A stretch of 64,000 bases of DNA from Streptomyces sp. NBC_00287 (GTDB taxonomy: Bacteria; Actinomycetota; Actinomycetes; Streptomycetales; Streptomycetaceae). Both the position numbers and the translations under genes were made by a program. Below are positions 8,455-17,077 of this stretch, in pieces (positions within the stretch are counted from its first letter, which is position 1; the number at the start of each line of letters is the position of its first letter). Where the stretch lies: positions 8,308,001-8,372,000 of the forward strand of contig NZ_CP108053.1 of the NCBI RefSeq assembly GCF_036173105.1, given 5' to 3'. The notes beneath the pieces were generated by a model. That model searched no databases. It was not told where the DNA came from and was given only the letters and a program-made list of their open reading frames with translations.

Positions 8455-8474
8455 ACGGAACGGCCCTGTTCCGT
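8455..8474. promoter_or_regulatory. Operator 2, ACGGAAC-N6-GTTCCGT
   Basis: A perfect copy of the operator-1 core, 47 bp centre to centre from it, ending just before the GGAGGAAAGG ribosome-binding site (8481-8490) of the hydrolase gene. Confidence 0.78.
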
Positions 8475-8497
8475 TCCGTAGGAGGAAAGGGGGCCCG

Positions 8498-9700
8498 ATG
8501 AGGTTCCTCTTCGACGACACGGCGTTCTCCTTCCAGGCGCTGCGCACGGCCGGGCATGCCGCTCATGGGGGCGCGGATCTGGGTGAGGTCCTGGCTACCT
8601 GTCAGCACATCCCCGACAGTGACGAGGAAGCCTGGTGCAGCGCGTGGACCGCAGTCGCCGAACGCCTGCACCGCATCGGTGACGAGGCGCTGGGCGCCGG
8701 CCACCGGGTCAGCGCCCGCGAGGCCTATCTGCGGGCCTCGAACTACTACCGGACCGCGGACTTCTTCCGCGTCGAGGACCGCGAGTCCGACGCCGAGTCG
8801 GACCGCCTCGCCGGCAACTCGCGGCAGACGTTCGCCCGGGCGGCAGAGCTGTTCGACACGCCCGTGCTGCCCTTGGAGATCCCTTACGAGGACACCACCC
8901 TGCCGGGGTATCTGTTCCTCGCGGACGGCACGGGCAGCCCGCAGCCCACCGTCATCCACCACGGCGGCTACGACTCGACCCTGGAAGAGCTCTACTTCAT
9001 GGTGGGCGGCGGGGCGCTGCGCCGCGGTTACCACGTGCTCGCCTTCGAAGGACCCGGCCAGCAGTCCGTCCGGCGGGAGCAGGGACTGGTCTTCCGCCCG
9101 GACTGGGAACACGTGGTCGCGCCCGTGGTGGACCACGCCTTGTCCCGTCCGGATGTGGACCCTGACAAGCTGGTGCTCTTCGGCACCAGCTTCGGCGGAC
9201 TGCTGGCCGCCCGGGCCGCCGCCTTCGAGGACCGGATCGCCGCCTGCGTCCTGCACAACGGCATCTACGACTTCTGCGAACTCCCGCTGCGGGCCATTCC
9301 GCCCTTCCTCGGCGAGTGGGTGACGGACGGCCGGGACGACGTGGCCGGCCCCGCCCTCGCCGTCACCATGGCCCAGAGCACACGGGTGCGCTGGTTCCTG
9401 CGGCACGCCATGTGGGTCTTCGGCGCCAAGACACCGGCGGAGGCGCTGCGCGCCTGCGCCCCGTACAACCTCGACCACGTCGCCGAGCACATCACCTGCG
9501 CCACGCTCGTCCTCGACGCCGAGAACGACGTGATCTGCTGCGGTGAGGCCCAGCGGGTGCACGACGCGCTGCGCTGCGCGAAGGACCTGATGGTGTTCAC
9601 CGCCGCCGAAGGGGCCGGCGAACACTGCCAGGAAGGCGCGGCGCTCCGCTTCCATCAGCGGGTCTTCGACTGGCTCGACGAACGGCTGGGCCGCATATGA
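8498..9700 (+). CDS. Alpha/beta hydrolase of the DHPON hydrolase/AntI/Ayg1 type (copy A)
   Basis: 400 residues. A helical N-terminal cap (1-120, MRFLFDDTAFSFQALRTAG) precedes the alpha/beta core. Predicted triad: Ser231 in GTSFGG, Asp344 in DAENDV, His376 in GAGEHCQ. The oxyanion region is HHGGYDST. Known relatives cleave carbon-carbon bonds next to ketones: 2,6-dihydroxypseudooxynicotine hydrolase in nicotine breakdown, and AntI and Ayg1, which shorten polyketides by retro-Claisen cleavage. Here it may cleave a beta-dicarbonyl of the cluster product or an intermediate. It is closely similar to the protein at 28754-29968. A strong GGAGG site precedes the start, and its stop overlaps the exporter start (ATGA). 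Confidence 0.88.
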   Translation: MRFLFDDTAFSFQALRTAGHAAHGGADLGEVLATCQHIPDSDEEAWCSAWTAVAERLHRIGDEALGAGHRVSAREAYLRASNYYRTADFFRVEDRESDAESDRLAGNSRQTFARAAELFDTPVLPLEIPYEDTTLPGYLFLADGTGSPQPTVIHHGGYDSTLEELYFMVGGGALRRGYHVLAFEGPGQQSVRREQGLVFRPDWEHVVAPVVDHALSRPDVDPDKLVLFGTSFGGLLAARAAAFEDRIAACVLHNGIYDFCELPLRAIPPFLGEWVTDGRDDVAGPALAVTMAQSTRVRWFLRHAMWVFGAKTPAEALRACAPYNLDHVAEHITCATLVLDAENDVICCGEAQRVHDALRCAKDLMVFTAAEGAGEHCQEGAALRFHQRVFDWLDERLGRI

Positions 9701-11043
9701 CCCTGGAGGCCGAAAGCCGGCCGGCCGAGGCGGACGGTACCCGGCGCCGGGCCCGCACCGTCCTGGCCGTGCTGGCGCTCTTCATCGTGATCAACGCCGC
9801 CGACAAGGCCGTACTCGGACTGACCGCGGGCCCCATCAAGGACGAACTCGACCTGACGGCCACCGAGTTCGGGACCATCGCCAGCGGCTTCTATCTGCTG
9901 TTCAGCCTCTCCGCCGTCTCGGTCGGCTTTCTCGGCGACCGCATCCGCCCCCGGCCCCTGCTCGCCGTGCTCGCCCTGGTCTGGGCGGCGGCGCAACTGC
10001 CGATCCTCCTCCCCGCCGCCGGATTCGGCGCGCTCGTCGCGACCCGGGTGATGCTGGGCGCGGGTGAGGGGCCGGGCTATCCGCTGGCCAACTACACCGC
10101 CTTCACCTGGTACCCGGAGAAGCGGCGCGCGCTGCCCTCGGCCGTCGTGGTCGCGGGCGGCGCGGGCGGCAGCGTCCTGGCCGCCCCGCTGGTCATCCTG
10201 GTCAGTGAAACCCTCGGCTGGCGGGCCGCGTTCGGCCTGCTCGGAGCGGCGGGCTTACTGTGGACGGTGCTGTGGCTGCGGCTCGGCGGGGGTGGGCCGT
10301 ACACCGCCCGGCTGGGGCCCGGGGACGAACCGTCAGCGGTGAACGACGCGGTGCCCTTCTGGCGCGTCGTCACCACCGGTACCTGGCTGGGCGCCACCCT
10401 CTCCACCTTCGCAGTCATGTGGACCCTCGCGCTCGGGTTCGCCTGGGTGCCGCTCTACCTGGAGGAGCAGGCCGGGTTCAGCGACGCGGAGATCAGCGCG
10501 ATCGTCGGCCTGCCCGCACTGTCGATGGCCGTGCTGGTGCTCAGCGCCGGGGCTCTCGCGCACCGGCTGCTGCGGCGCGGGGTAAGTGCCCGCATCGCCC
10601 AGGGGCTGCTCGGCGCGCTGCTGCCGCTGCTCGCCGGGGTGTGCCTGCTCCTGATGACCCGGGCCGCTCCCGCCGCTCTGATGCTGCCGCTGCTGGTGGT
10701 GGCGTTCTCCGCGGGCAACGGCCAGACCCCGCTGACCAACGCGGCGATCGCGGACATCTGCCCGCCGGGCCGACGCAGCGCGGCCCTCGGACTGTCGTAC
10801 GCGCTCGCCGCCCTCTCCAGCCTGCTCGCCCCCTATGTCACCGGGCGGATCATCGACGCGGCGCCCAACGAGGCCATCGGCTACGGCCGGGCCTTCGACC
10901 TGGCCGCCTGGCTGCTGATCACCGGAGCCGCGCTCTCGGTGCTCCTGATCAGACCCGACCGGGACGCCCGGGTCCTGCTCGGACACACCGCCCCAAAGCC
11001 GACCGCGTCCGCCGCGACCGCAGAGCCCTCAGCGAAGGAGTGA
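9697..11043 (+). CDS. MFS transporter with a TTA codon
   Basis: 448 residues with about 12 hydrophobic helices and an MFS organisation (FYLLFSLSAVSVGFLGDRIR is the loop 2-3 motif). It is likely to be an exporter or importer of the cluster product or a precursor. It starts in the ATGA overlap with hydrolase A. An in-frame TTA codon at 10255-10257 (Leu in GAAGLLWTV) makes translation depend on the bldA tRNA, as for many Streptomyces antibiotic genes. An AAGGAG site at its 3' end serves the next gene. Confidence 0.9.
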   Translation: MTLEAESRPAEADGTRRRARTVLAVLALFIVINAADKAVLGLTAGPIKDELDLTATEFGTIASGFYLLFSLSAVSVGFLGDRIRPRPLLAVLALVWAAAQLPILLPAAGFGALVATRVMLGAGEGPGYPLANYTAFTWYPEKRRALPSAVVVAGGAGGSVLAAPLVILVSETLGWRAAFGLLGAAGLLWTVLWLRLGGGGPYTARLGPGDEPSAVNDAVPFWRVVTTGTWLGATLSTFAVMWTLALGFAWVPLYLEEQAGFSDAEISAIVGLPALSMAVLVLSAGALAHRLLRRGVSARIAQGLLGALLPLLAGVCLLLMTRAAPAALMLPLLVVAFSAGNGQTPLTNAAIADICPPGRRSAALGLSYALAALSSLLAPYVTGRIIDAAPNEAIGYGRAFDLAAWLLITGAALSVLLIRPDRDARVLLGHTAPKPTASAATAEPSAKE

Positions 11044-11048
11044 CCCCG

Positions 11049-12224
11049 ATGCCCGTAGACATCGCCGTCGTCGAGGGGGCCCGAACCCCGATCGGCCGGT
11101 ACCAGGGCGCACTGCGCTTCCTCCCCGCCCACCGTCTCGGCGCTCTCGTGATCCAGGAGACGGTCGTCCGCGGCGGGACCGAACTCGCCGCCGTCGACGA
11201 GGTCGTCCTGGGCTGTGTCGGCCAGGTCGGCCCCGACGCCTTCAACGCCCGGCGTGCGGCCCTGGCCGCCGGGCTGCCCGTGCGGACCACCGCGTACAAC
11301 GTCAACAGACTGTGCGGATCGGGTCTCCAGGCCATCTGGTCGGCCGCGCAGAGCCTCACGCTCGGCGAGGCGGACCTCGTCGTGGCCGGCGGCAACGAGT
11401 CGATGACCCGTCAGCCTCTGCTGGACTACAGCGAACGCGCCCCCGACGAAGTGCCCGGAGCGTCCACCGTCGACGGCACCCTCTCCCTGGTCACCGACCC
11501 CTTCGGGCACTACCCGATGGGCATGACGGGCGAAGTGGTGGCGGACCGGTACGGCATCTCCCGGCAGCGCCAGGACCGGTGGGCCGCCGAGAGCCAGCAC
11601 CGGGCCGAAGTCGCCGCCCTTGAGGGGCGGTTCCTGGACCAGATCGTCCCCGTCGACACCCCGGACGGCATCGTCGAGCGGGACGAACACCCCCGGCCCG
11701 GCACGACGGCGGAGAAACTGGCAGCCCTGCCTGCCGTGTTCGCGCAGAACGGCACCATCACCGCCGGGAACTCCGCCGGCATCAACGACGGCGCCGCCGC
11801 CGTACTGCTGATGCGCACGGCCGACCTCGCCCCCGGCAGCACGCCGCTGTGCCGGCTGCGCGACACGGTGGTCACGGCCCTCGAACCGGAGATCATGGGC
11901 GTCGCCCCCACCGAGGCGATCCGCGCCCTGCTGCAGCGGAGCGACCTCACCCTCGACGACATCGACGTGATCGAGCTCAACGAGGCGTTCGCCGCCCAGG
12001 TCCTCGCCGTCATGGACGGACTCAAGCTCGACCCGGACCGGGTCAACCCCAACGGCGGCGCGATCGCCCTCGGCCACCCCATCGGCGCCACCGGAGCGGT
12101 ACTGCTGCTCAAGGCCGCGCACGAACTGCGCCGCACCGGTGGCCGGTTCGCCGTGATCGCCCTGTGCATCGGCGGCGGCCAGGGCATCGCCGCACTGATC
12201 GAGAACCCGGGTGCCCGCCGATGA
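11049..12224 (+). CDS. Thiolase (acetyl-CoA C-acyltransferase)
   Basis: 391 residues, the normal length for a thiolase. All key residues are present: nucleophile Cys89 in NRLCGSGLQA, the NEAFA motif, the GGAIALGHPIGATGA histidine, and the second Cys in ALCIGGGQG. It either cleaves 3-ketoacyl-CoA or condenses two acyl-CoAs. In this operon, next to an acyl-CoA synthetase and a C-C hydrolase, a degradative role on a released acyl or beta-ketoacyl chain is plausible. Making acetoacetyl-CoA is the alternative. The start has AAGGAG six bases upstream, and the stop overlaps the next start. Confidence 0.93.
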   Translation: MPVDIAVVEGARTPIGRYQGALRFLPAHRLGALVIQETVVRGGTELAAVDEVVLGCVGQVGPDAFNARRAALAAGLPVRTTAYNVNRLCGSGLQAIWSAAQSLTLGEADLVVAGGNESMTRQPLLDYSERAPDEVPGASTVDGTLSLVTDPFGHYPMGMTGEVVADRYGISRQRQDRWAAESQHRAEVAALEGRFLDQIVPVDTPDGIVERDEHPRPGTTAEKLAALPAVFAQNGTITAGNSAGINDGAAAVLLMRTADLAPGSTPLCRLRDTVVTALEPEIMGVAPTEAIRALLQRSDLTLDDIDVIELNEAFAAQVLAVMDGLKLDPDRVNPNGGAIALGHPIGATGAVLLLKAAHELRRTGGRFAVIALCIGGGQGIAALIENPGARR

Positions 12225-14131
12225 GCGCCTACGCCTGGTACCCGGCCCGCGAGCACACCGAGCACAGCAACATCGCGGCCTTCTGCCGCGCGCACGGTGT
12301 CGACGGCGGCTACCGAGCCCTGCAGGCCAGGTCCGTCGCCGACCCCGAATGGTTCTGGGAGCGGGCCGTGCCGGACATCGGCATCGTCTGGCACGAGCCC
12401 CCCAGGCGCGTCCGCGACGACACCGGAGGCATCGCGTTCACCCGCTGGTTCCCGGGCGGGCGCACCAACCTCGTGGACTCCTGCCTCGACCGCCAGATAC
12501 GGCAGGGGCGCGGTGGCGCCCCCGCACTGCGCTGGGAGCGGGAGGACGGGACACGCGGAGTGCTCACCTACGGCGAAGTGGCCACGGACAGCGCCCGGGT
12601 GGCGGGCGGTCTGCGCGAGCTCGGAGTCACGGTCGGGGACCGGGTGGCCGCGTATCTGCCCCCGGGGCCCGAGGCCTTCGTCCTGCTCTTCGCGTGCGCG
12701 CGGATCGGCGCCGTCCTGGTACCGCTGTTCTCCGGTTTCGGAGCCGAGGCGATCGCGCTCCGGCTCGCCGATGCCGAGGCCCGGGTCCTGGTGACCGCGA
12801 CCGCCTCCGTCCGGCACGGACGCCGGTACGACATGGAGAGCGCCGCCCGCAAGGCACTGGAGCAGGTCTCGTGCGTACGGCATCTCGTCGTCGTCCCGGA
12901 GGGCACGACCTGGCCCGATCCGGCCGCCGCCGAGCCCGCCGGAACCGTCTCACTCGCTGCCGACACCCCCTTCCTCCTGCTGCACACCTCCGGCACAACT
13001 GGCAGGCCCAAGGGCGCCGTCCACACCCACGGCGGCTTCCCGGCGCAAGTGGGCAGCGAGACGCGGTACAACCTCGACCTGCGGCCGGACGACGTCGTCT
13101 TCTGGGTGACCGACCCCGGCTGGATCATGTTCCCGCTCATCGCCGTCGGCGCCACCCTCGCCGGTGCCTGCGTCCTGGCGTACGAGGGCGCGATCGACCA
13201 TCCGGACCCCGCCCGCCTGTGGCGGCTGCTCGACGACCACGAGGTCACCGTGTTCGGCAGCTCGCCCAGCCTGTCCCGCATGCTGATGGGCCGTCACCTG
13301 CCGCACCCGGGGGCACCCGCCCGGCTGCGGATCCTCGGCTCCACCGGCGAACCGTGGACCGAGGAGGCCTGGCACTGGTACTTCGCCGAGTTCGGCGGCA
13401 AACGCTGCCCGGTGATCAACATCTGCGGCGGCACCGAGGTCGGCGGCTCCCTGCTCGCCTCCGCGCCCACCCTGCCCCAGTCGCCCTGCGCCTTCGCGGG
13501 CCCGTGCCTGGGCATCGACGCGGCCGTCGAGGACGCCTCGGGCGCCGAGGTGCCCGAAGGGCAGGTCGGAGAGCTGGTCGTCCGGCAGTCGTGGCCGGGC
13601 ATGACCCTGGGGCTGTGGCGGTCACGCCAACGGTTCGCCCAGGCCTACTTCGGCCGCAGGGCGGGCCGTTGGTCGCACGGGGACCTCGTCTCCCGTACCG
13701 GCGAGGAGTGGTTCGTCCACGGCCGGCTTGACGACGTCATCAAGGTGGCCGGCAAACGCCTCGGCCCCACCGAGGTGGAGGAGGCGGTCCTCGGCGACCC
13801 GGCCGTCGGAGAGGCGGCCGCGGTCGGCATACCGCACCCCGTCAAGGGCGAGGCGCTGTGGTGCTTCGCGGTCCCGGCGGCCGACGGGCCGCTCGGCGCA
13901 CCGGAGTGCGAGCGGATCCGCGGGCGGGTCGCCGACGCGCTCGGCTCCGCGTTCCGGCCCAGCCGGGTGATCGCCGTGCCCCAGCTGCCCAGGACCCGCA
14001 ACGGCAAGGTGATGCGGCGCCTGATCCGCGACGTGGTCACCGGCGAGAAGCCCAGCGACCTGTCCACCCTCGTCAACCCCGAGAGCCTCGACGCCCTGCG
14101 TACGGCCGTACATCACACCCCGGACCACTGA
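12221..14131 (+). CDS. Acyl-CoA synthetase of the acetyl/propionyl-CoA synthetase type
   Basis: 636 residues. An N-terminal ACAS-type region (WFWERAVPDIGIVWHEPPRR) is followed by the AMP-binding domain, whose P-loop is LLLHTSGTTGRPKGAVHTHG; WSHGD and the C-terminal lysine segment RTRNGKVMRR are intact. It ligates a carboxylic acid to CoA with ATP. Short-chain acids or acetoacetate are suggested by the family, but the substrate is not known. Start overlaps the thiolase stop (ATGA), so the two are translationally coupled. Confidence 0.9.
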   Translation: MSAYAWYPAREHTEHSNIAAFCRAHGVDGGYRALQARSVADPEWFWERAVPDIGIVWHEPPRRVRDDTGGIAFTRWFPGGRTNLVDSCLDRQIRQGRGGAPALRWEREDGTRGVLTYGEVATDSARVAGGLRELGVTVGDRVAAYLPPGPEAFVLLFACARIGAVLVPLFSGFGAEAIALRLADAEARVLVTATASVRHGRRYDMESAARKALEQVSCVRHLVVVPEGTTWPDPAAAEPAGTVSLAADTPFLLLHTSGTTGRPKGAVHTHGGFPAQVGSETRYNLDLRPDDVVFWVTDPGWIMFPLIAVGATLAGACVLAYEGAIDHPDPARLWRLLDDHEVTVFGSSPSLSRMLMGRHLPHPGAPARLRILGSTGEPWTEEAWHWYFAEFGGKRCPVINICGGTEVGGSLLASAPTLPQSPCAFAGPCLGIDAAVEDASGAEVPEGQVGELVVRQSWPGMTLGLWRSRQRFAQAYFGRRAGRWSHGDLVSRTGEEWFVHGRLDDVIKVAGKRLGPTEVEEAVLGDPAVGEAAAVGIPHPVKGEALWCFAVPAADGPLGAPECERIRGRVADALGSAFRPSRVIAVPQLPRTRNGKVMRRLIRDVVTGEKPSDLSTLVNPESLDALRTAVHHTPDH

Positions 14132-14147
14132 CGACCAAGGGAGTTCC

Positions 14148-15032
14148 ATGCCGACGATCGACATCCTCCTGCCCGGCTTCGCCCTCGACACCGATCAGGG
14201 CTACCCCGCCTTCTGCGGAGTGTTCCTGGTCCGTGGCCCGGATGCCGCAGGACGGCCCCGGAACATCCTCGTCGACGCCGCCCACGTCGGCCGCCGCCCC
14301 TTCCTGTGGACCGCGCTCGCCGAGCACGGCCTGTCCGCCGACGACATCGACACCGTCGTCCTCACCCACGCCCACTGGGACCACGTACAGAACATCGACC
14401 TGTTCCCCAGCGCGACCCTGGTCCTCCACCCCGACGAGCGCCGGTACGCCCACACCCCGCACGCCAACGACTGGGCCACGCCCGCCTGGACGGGACTGCT
14501 GCTCGAACAGCTCCCCGTCCGCGAGGTGCTGGACGGCGAGGAACTCATCCCCGGCGTCGCCGTCCTCGCCCTGCCCGGACACTCGCCGGGCAGCATCGGC
14601 CTGGTCGTGGACACCGAGGCGGGGCGCGCCACGATCACCGGCGACGCCCTGCACTTCGCGTACGTCGCCACGACCGGGCGCAACCCCCTCGTCTTCTGGG
14701 ACGCCGACCAGGCCGAGCACAGCATCAGGCGGATCCTCGACGTGTCCGACGTGATCTATCCGGGCCACGACCGCCCGTTCCGGCTCGCCCCGGACGGCGC
14801 CATCGACTACCTGGCGCCCTTCGCGCTCACCCTGACCGGGATACGGCCCGACACCACGGGGCTCGGCTTCGCCGACTCCTCGGCCCGGCCGTCGTGGGTC
14901 ATGCCGGGCATCCAGGAACAGCTCGCGCTGTACGAGAAGAACGCCGACGACAGCCGGCGCCGGATCAGCCGGGTGCCGAGGGTGGTCCGACCGGTTCCGG
15001 CTCCCCGAGCAGCCGGGCCAGGGAGCGGTTGA
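14148..15032 (+). CDS. Metallo-beta-lactamase-fold hydrolase, lactonase-like
   Basis: 294 residues. It has the full zinc-binding set: THAHWDH, a GHSPGS histidine, GDALHF and YPGHDRP. The pattern is that of N-acyl-homoserine-lactone lactonase-like enzymes, which open lactone rings. A tetronate is a lactone, so this last gene of the TetR-controlled operon could open the ring of the cluster's product. This is inferred from context only. AGGGAG lies before the ATG. Its 3' end overlaps the convergent thioesterase gene by 68 bases. Confidence 0.87.
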   Translation: MPTIDILLPGFALDTDQGYPAFCGVFLVRGPDAAGRPRNILVDAAHVGRRPFLWTALAEHGLSADDIDTVVLTHAHWDHVQNIDLFPSATLVLHPDERRYAHTPHANDWATPAWTGLLLEQLPVREVLDGEELIPGVAVLALPGHSPGSIGLVVDTEAGRATITGDALHFAYVATTGRNPLVFWDADQAEHSIRRILDVSDVIYPGHDRPFRLAPDGAIDYLAPFALTLTGIRPDTTGLGFADSSARPSWVMPGIQEQLALYEKNADDSRRRISRVPRVVRPVPAPRAAGPGSG

Positions 15033-15774
15033 GCCGGGCGAAGAAGGGGCCCGGTTCCTCGCGCGGAAAGAAGTGGCCGCCGGGGACGAGGGACATACGG
15101 AAGTCGCGTACGTACCGCTCCCACGCGCGCACCCTCGCCGGGTCCACCAGCGGGTCGTCGACGCCTGCGAAGGCCTCGACGGCCAGGGGCAGCCGGGCCC
15201 GTTCGTCGTCCGGGTCCGGCAGCCCCGCCCGGGCATGGCTCGCGCAGATGCGCAGGTCGTCCCGGACGATGGGCAACAGCACCCGCAGCCAGTCCTCCCG
15301 CTCCAGGAACTGCGGGTCCATACCGCCGAAGTCGACCAGCAGACGGGCCAGTTCCCGGTCCTCGTACCGGTCGGGCGGCGGCAGTGTCGGCGTCAGATGC
15401 GGGGCCGCGTACGCGCCGAGGAACAGCGCCTCGGGGCCGCGGCCCCCCTCGCGCAGCCGGGCCGCGGCCAGGGCGACGGCCACCAGGGCACCCATGCTGT
15501 GGCCGTACGCGGCCCAGGGGCGCTCATCGAGGCAGGGGGCGAGATCCCGCCCGAGAACCTCGACGAGCTCCCCGGCGTCCTGGAAGCGGCGTTCCCGGTA
15601 GCGGGCCTCGCGCCCGGGCAGCTGCACCGGCAGGACATCCACGCCGGACGGGACGCGGGCGGCCCACGAGCTGAAGAACGAGGCCCCGCCGCCCGCGTGG
15701 TGGAAGCAGAACAGCCGCAGCCGGGCGTCGGTACGGGGCGCCCGGCTGAGGCAGGACACGGCGGCGGTGGTCAT
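14965..15774 (-). CDS. Type II thioesterase
   Basis: 269 residues, alpha/beta hydrolase of the GrsT/RifR thioesterase family. Motifs seen: FCFHHAGGGASFFSSW near the start, the nucleophile Ser93 in GHSMG, and the C-terminal histidine in VPGGHFFPRE. Such enzymes remove stalled or wrong acyl groups from the carrier proteins of PKS lines. It is the last gene of the minus-strand core operon and its start overlaps the stop of the preceding gene (ATGA), so it belongs to the assembly line upstream. Confidence 0.92.
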   Translation of the reverse strand: MTTAAVSCLSRAPRTDARLRLFCFHHAGGGASFFSSWAARVPSGVDVLPVQLPGREARYRERRFQDAGELVEVLGRDLAPCLDERPWAAYGHSMGALVAVALAAARLREGGRGPEALFLGAYAAPHLTPTLPPPDRYEDRELARLLVDFGGMDPQFLEREDWLRVLLPIVRDDLRICASHARAGLPDPDDERARLPLAVEAFAGVDDPLVDPARVRAWERYVRDFRMSLVPGGHFFPREEPGPFFARLNRSLARLLGEPEPVGPPSAPG

Positions 15775-16865
15775 GCGGGGGCTCCGGCCGACGTACGGTT
15801 CAGGCGGCGGCGGGCGCGCAGGACGCGGGCGCGTGCCGAGGCGGCCCGGCGCACCGCCCCCGCCGTGCCCACCATCCGCAGCGCCTGCGACAGCAGCCAC
15901 AGCCGGGTCTCCGCGGCCTGTTCGGGCCGGCCGCCCAGCGTGTCGTTCTCGACCAACCGCAGCCGCGGCACGGTCCGTTCGAGCAGCTGGGCATCGGAGT
16001 AGGGCACGATTTCGTCGTCGCGGCCGGCCACGCAGGCGACCGGGACGCGCAGCCCGGTCAGCCGCTCCTCGTCCACGCCCCAGTCGGCCAGGGCGGCCGG
16101 GAGCCGGTCCACCGGCGTGCGCATCACGTGGGACAGGGTGAGGTCAACCAGACGCGGCAGCGGTGTGTGGTCCGCGGCCCGGACGAAGAAGTCCCGCACC
16201 GGCGCCCCGACGGTGGCAAGGCCCCGGACGCGATCGTCCTCCAGCACATGACGCAGGGCCAGATGCCCGCCGAAGCCGAGCCCGACGACGCACGTGCGGG
16301 AGGTGTCGGCGGCGCGGCCGAGCAGATCGAGGAGGTACGTCAGCATGCGCACACTGTCCGTTCCGTAGGTGAGGGAGTTCTCGCCGACGCCCGGCAGCTC
16401 GGTGACCACGACGGCCGCGCCGAGCCGGTCGGACTCGGCGAGCACCGGGGCCCACTGCTCCTTGATGCCGGCGATGCCGCCGATGACGAGGATCAGCGGC
16501 AGCCTGTTCCGGATGGACAGGCCCGTGGCCCAGCAGGCGAAGCCCGTGTCCTCGAAGGGCAGATCGAGCCGGGAGATGCCGCGAACCCGTTTGCGCCATC
16601 GGTCGAAGGACGCCACACAGGCCTGCTGGGCCGCGAGCCGGTTCGGGCCGTCGACGTACGGGAAGCGGGCCATCGCGTAGTAGCGGACCGCGTCCAGATC
16701 GCGGCCACGGAACTCGGCCGCCATCGCGAGGGACGACCAGGCGTGGGTCCAGGCGCCCTCGTCCTCGTCGAGGCTTTGCATGACGCGGTGGATGACATCG
16801 CCGGGGATGCTCTGGGCGTACGCGTGCGGGAGGGCGAACCTGCGCAGCTCCGTCGCGGGGATCAT
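15771..16865 (-). CDS. Alpha/beta-hydrolase-fold protein lacking catalytic Ser and His
   Basis: 364 residues, related to the other two hydrolases of the cluster: same helical cap, ELPGVGENS loop and strand order. At the nucleophile elbow it reads VVGLGFGG, with Gly197 in place of Ser. At the expected catalytic histidine it reads NDTLGGRPEQ, with no His. The Asp region (AGRDDEIVP) is kept. It therefore cannot act by the usual acyl-enzyme route. It may be a binding or scaffold protein, or may catalyse another step such as cyclisation or elimination. It sits inside the ATGA-coupled core operon, which argues that it is needed. Confidence 0.82.
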   Translation of the reverse strand: MIPATELRRFALPHAYAQSIPGDVIHRVMQSLDEDEGAWTHAWSSLAMAAEFRGRDLDAVRYYAMARFPYVDGPNRLAAQQACVASFDRWRKRVRGISRLDLPFEDTGFACWATGLSIRNRLPLILVIGGIAGIKEQWAPVLAESDRLGAAVVVTELPGVGENSLTYGTDSVRMLTYLLDLLGRAADTSRTCVVGLGFGGHLALRHVLEDDRVRGLATVGAPVRDFFVRAADHTPLPRLVDLTLSHVMRTPVDRLPAALADWGVDEERLTGLRVPVACVAGRDDEIVPYSDAQLLERTVPRLRLVENDTLGGRPEQAAETRLWLLSQALRMVGTAGAVRRAASARARVLRARRRLNRTSAGAPA

Positions 16866-17077
16866 CGTGGCACTCCTTTCTCTTCCGGGGTGCGTGTCGG
16901 GGCATCGGGCACGGCGTGGGGCGTCGGTCCGCCGCCGTGACCGGTGACGAGCCGGGCGAGACCCGCCCGCATCCGCCTGCCGAGGTCGGGAGACCAGACC
17001 ACGTCCAGTTGGGTGTCGAGGAACAGCGCGCGGAAGTGCAGACAGGCTTCGGGTTCCTGGGGCGCGGGAGCGGTCAT
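16862..17077 (-). CDS. 71-residue protein of unknown function in the core operon
   Basis: Starts MTAPAPQEPEACLHFRALFL and ends TPEEKGVPR. Both ends overlap neighbours: its ATG overlaps the ACP stop and its TGA overlaps the start of the next gene (ATGA at each). It is predicted soluble, with an amphipathic middle (DLGRRMRAGLARLV) and a Gly/Pro-rich tail. I recognise no family. The double coupling and lack of codon bias breaks support a real gene. It may bind the ACP or FkbH protein encoded beside it. Confidence 0.65.
   Translation of the reverse strand: MTAPAPQEPEACLHFRALFLDTQLDVVWSPDLGRRMRAGLARLVTGHGGGPTPHAVPDAPTRTPEEKGVPR

Noticed and set aside
8498..9700. Reading the hydrolases as thioesterases of the PKS
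   Set aside because: Helical cap, length and motifs fit the DHPON/AntI/Ayg1 type; a separate type II thioesterase is present.
10260..11048. N-terminal extension of the thiolase into the MFS gene
   Set aside because: The extension reads the MFS gene out of frame; the ATG at 11049 has AAGGAG and gives a normal thiolase length.
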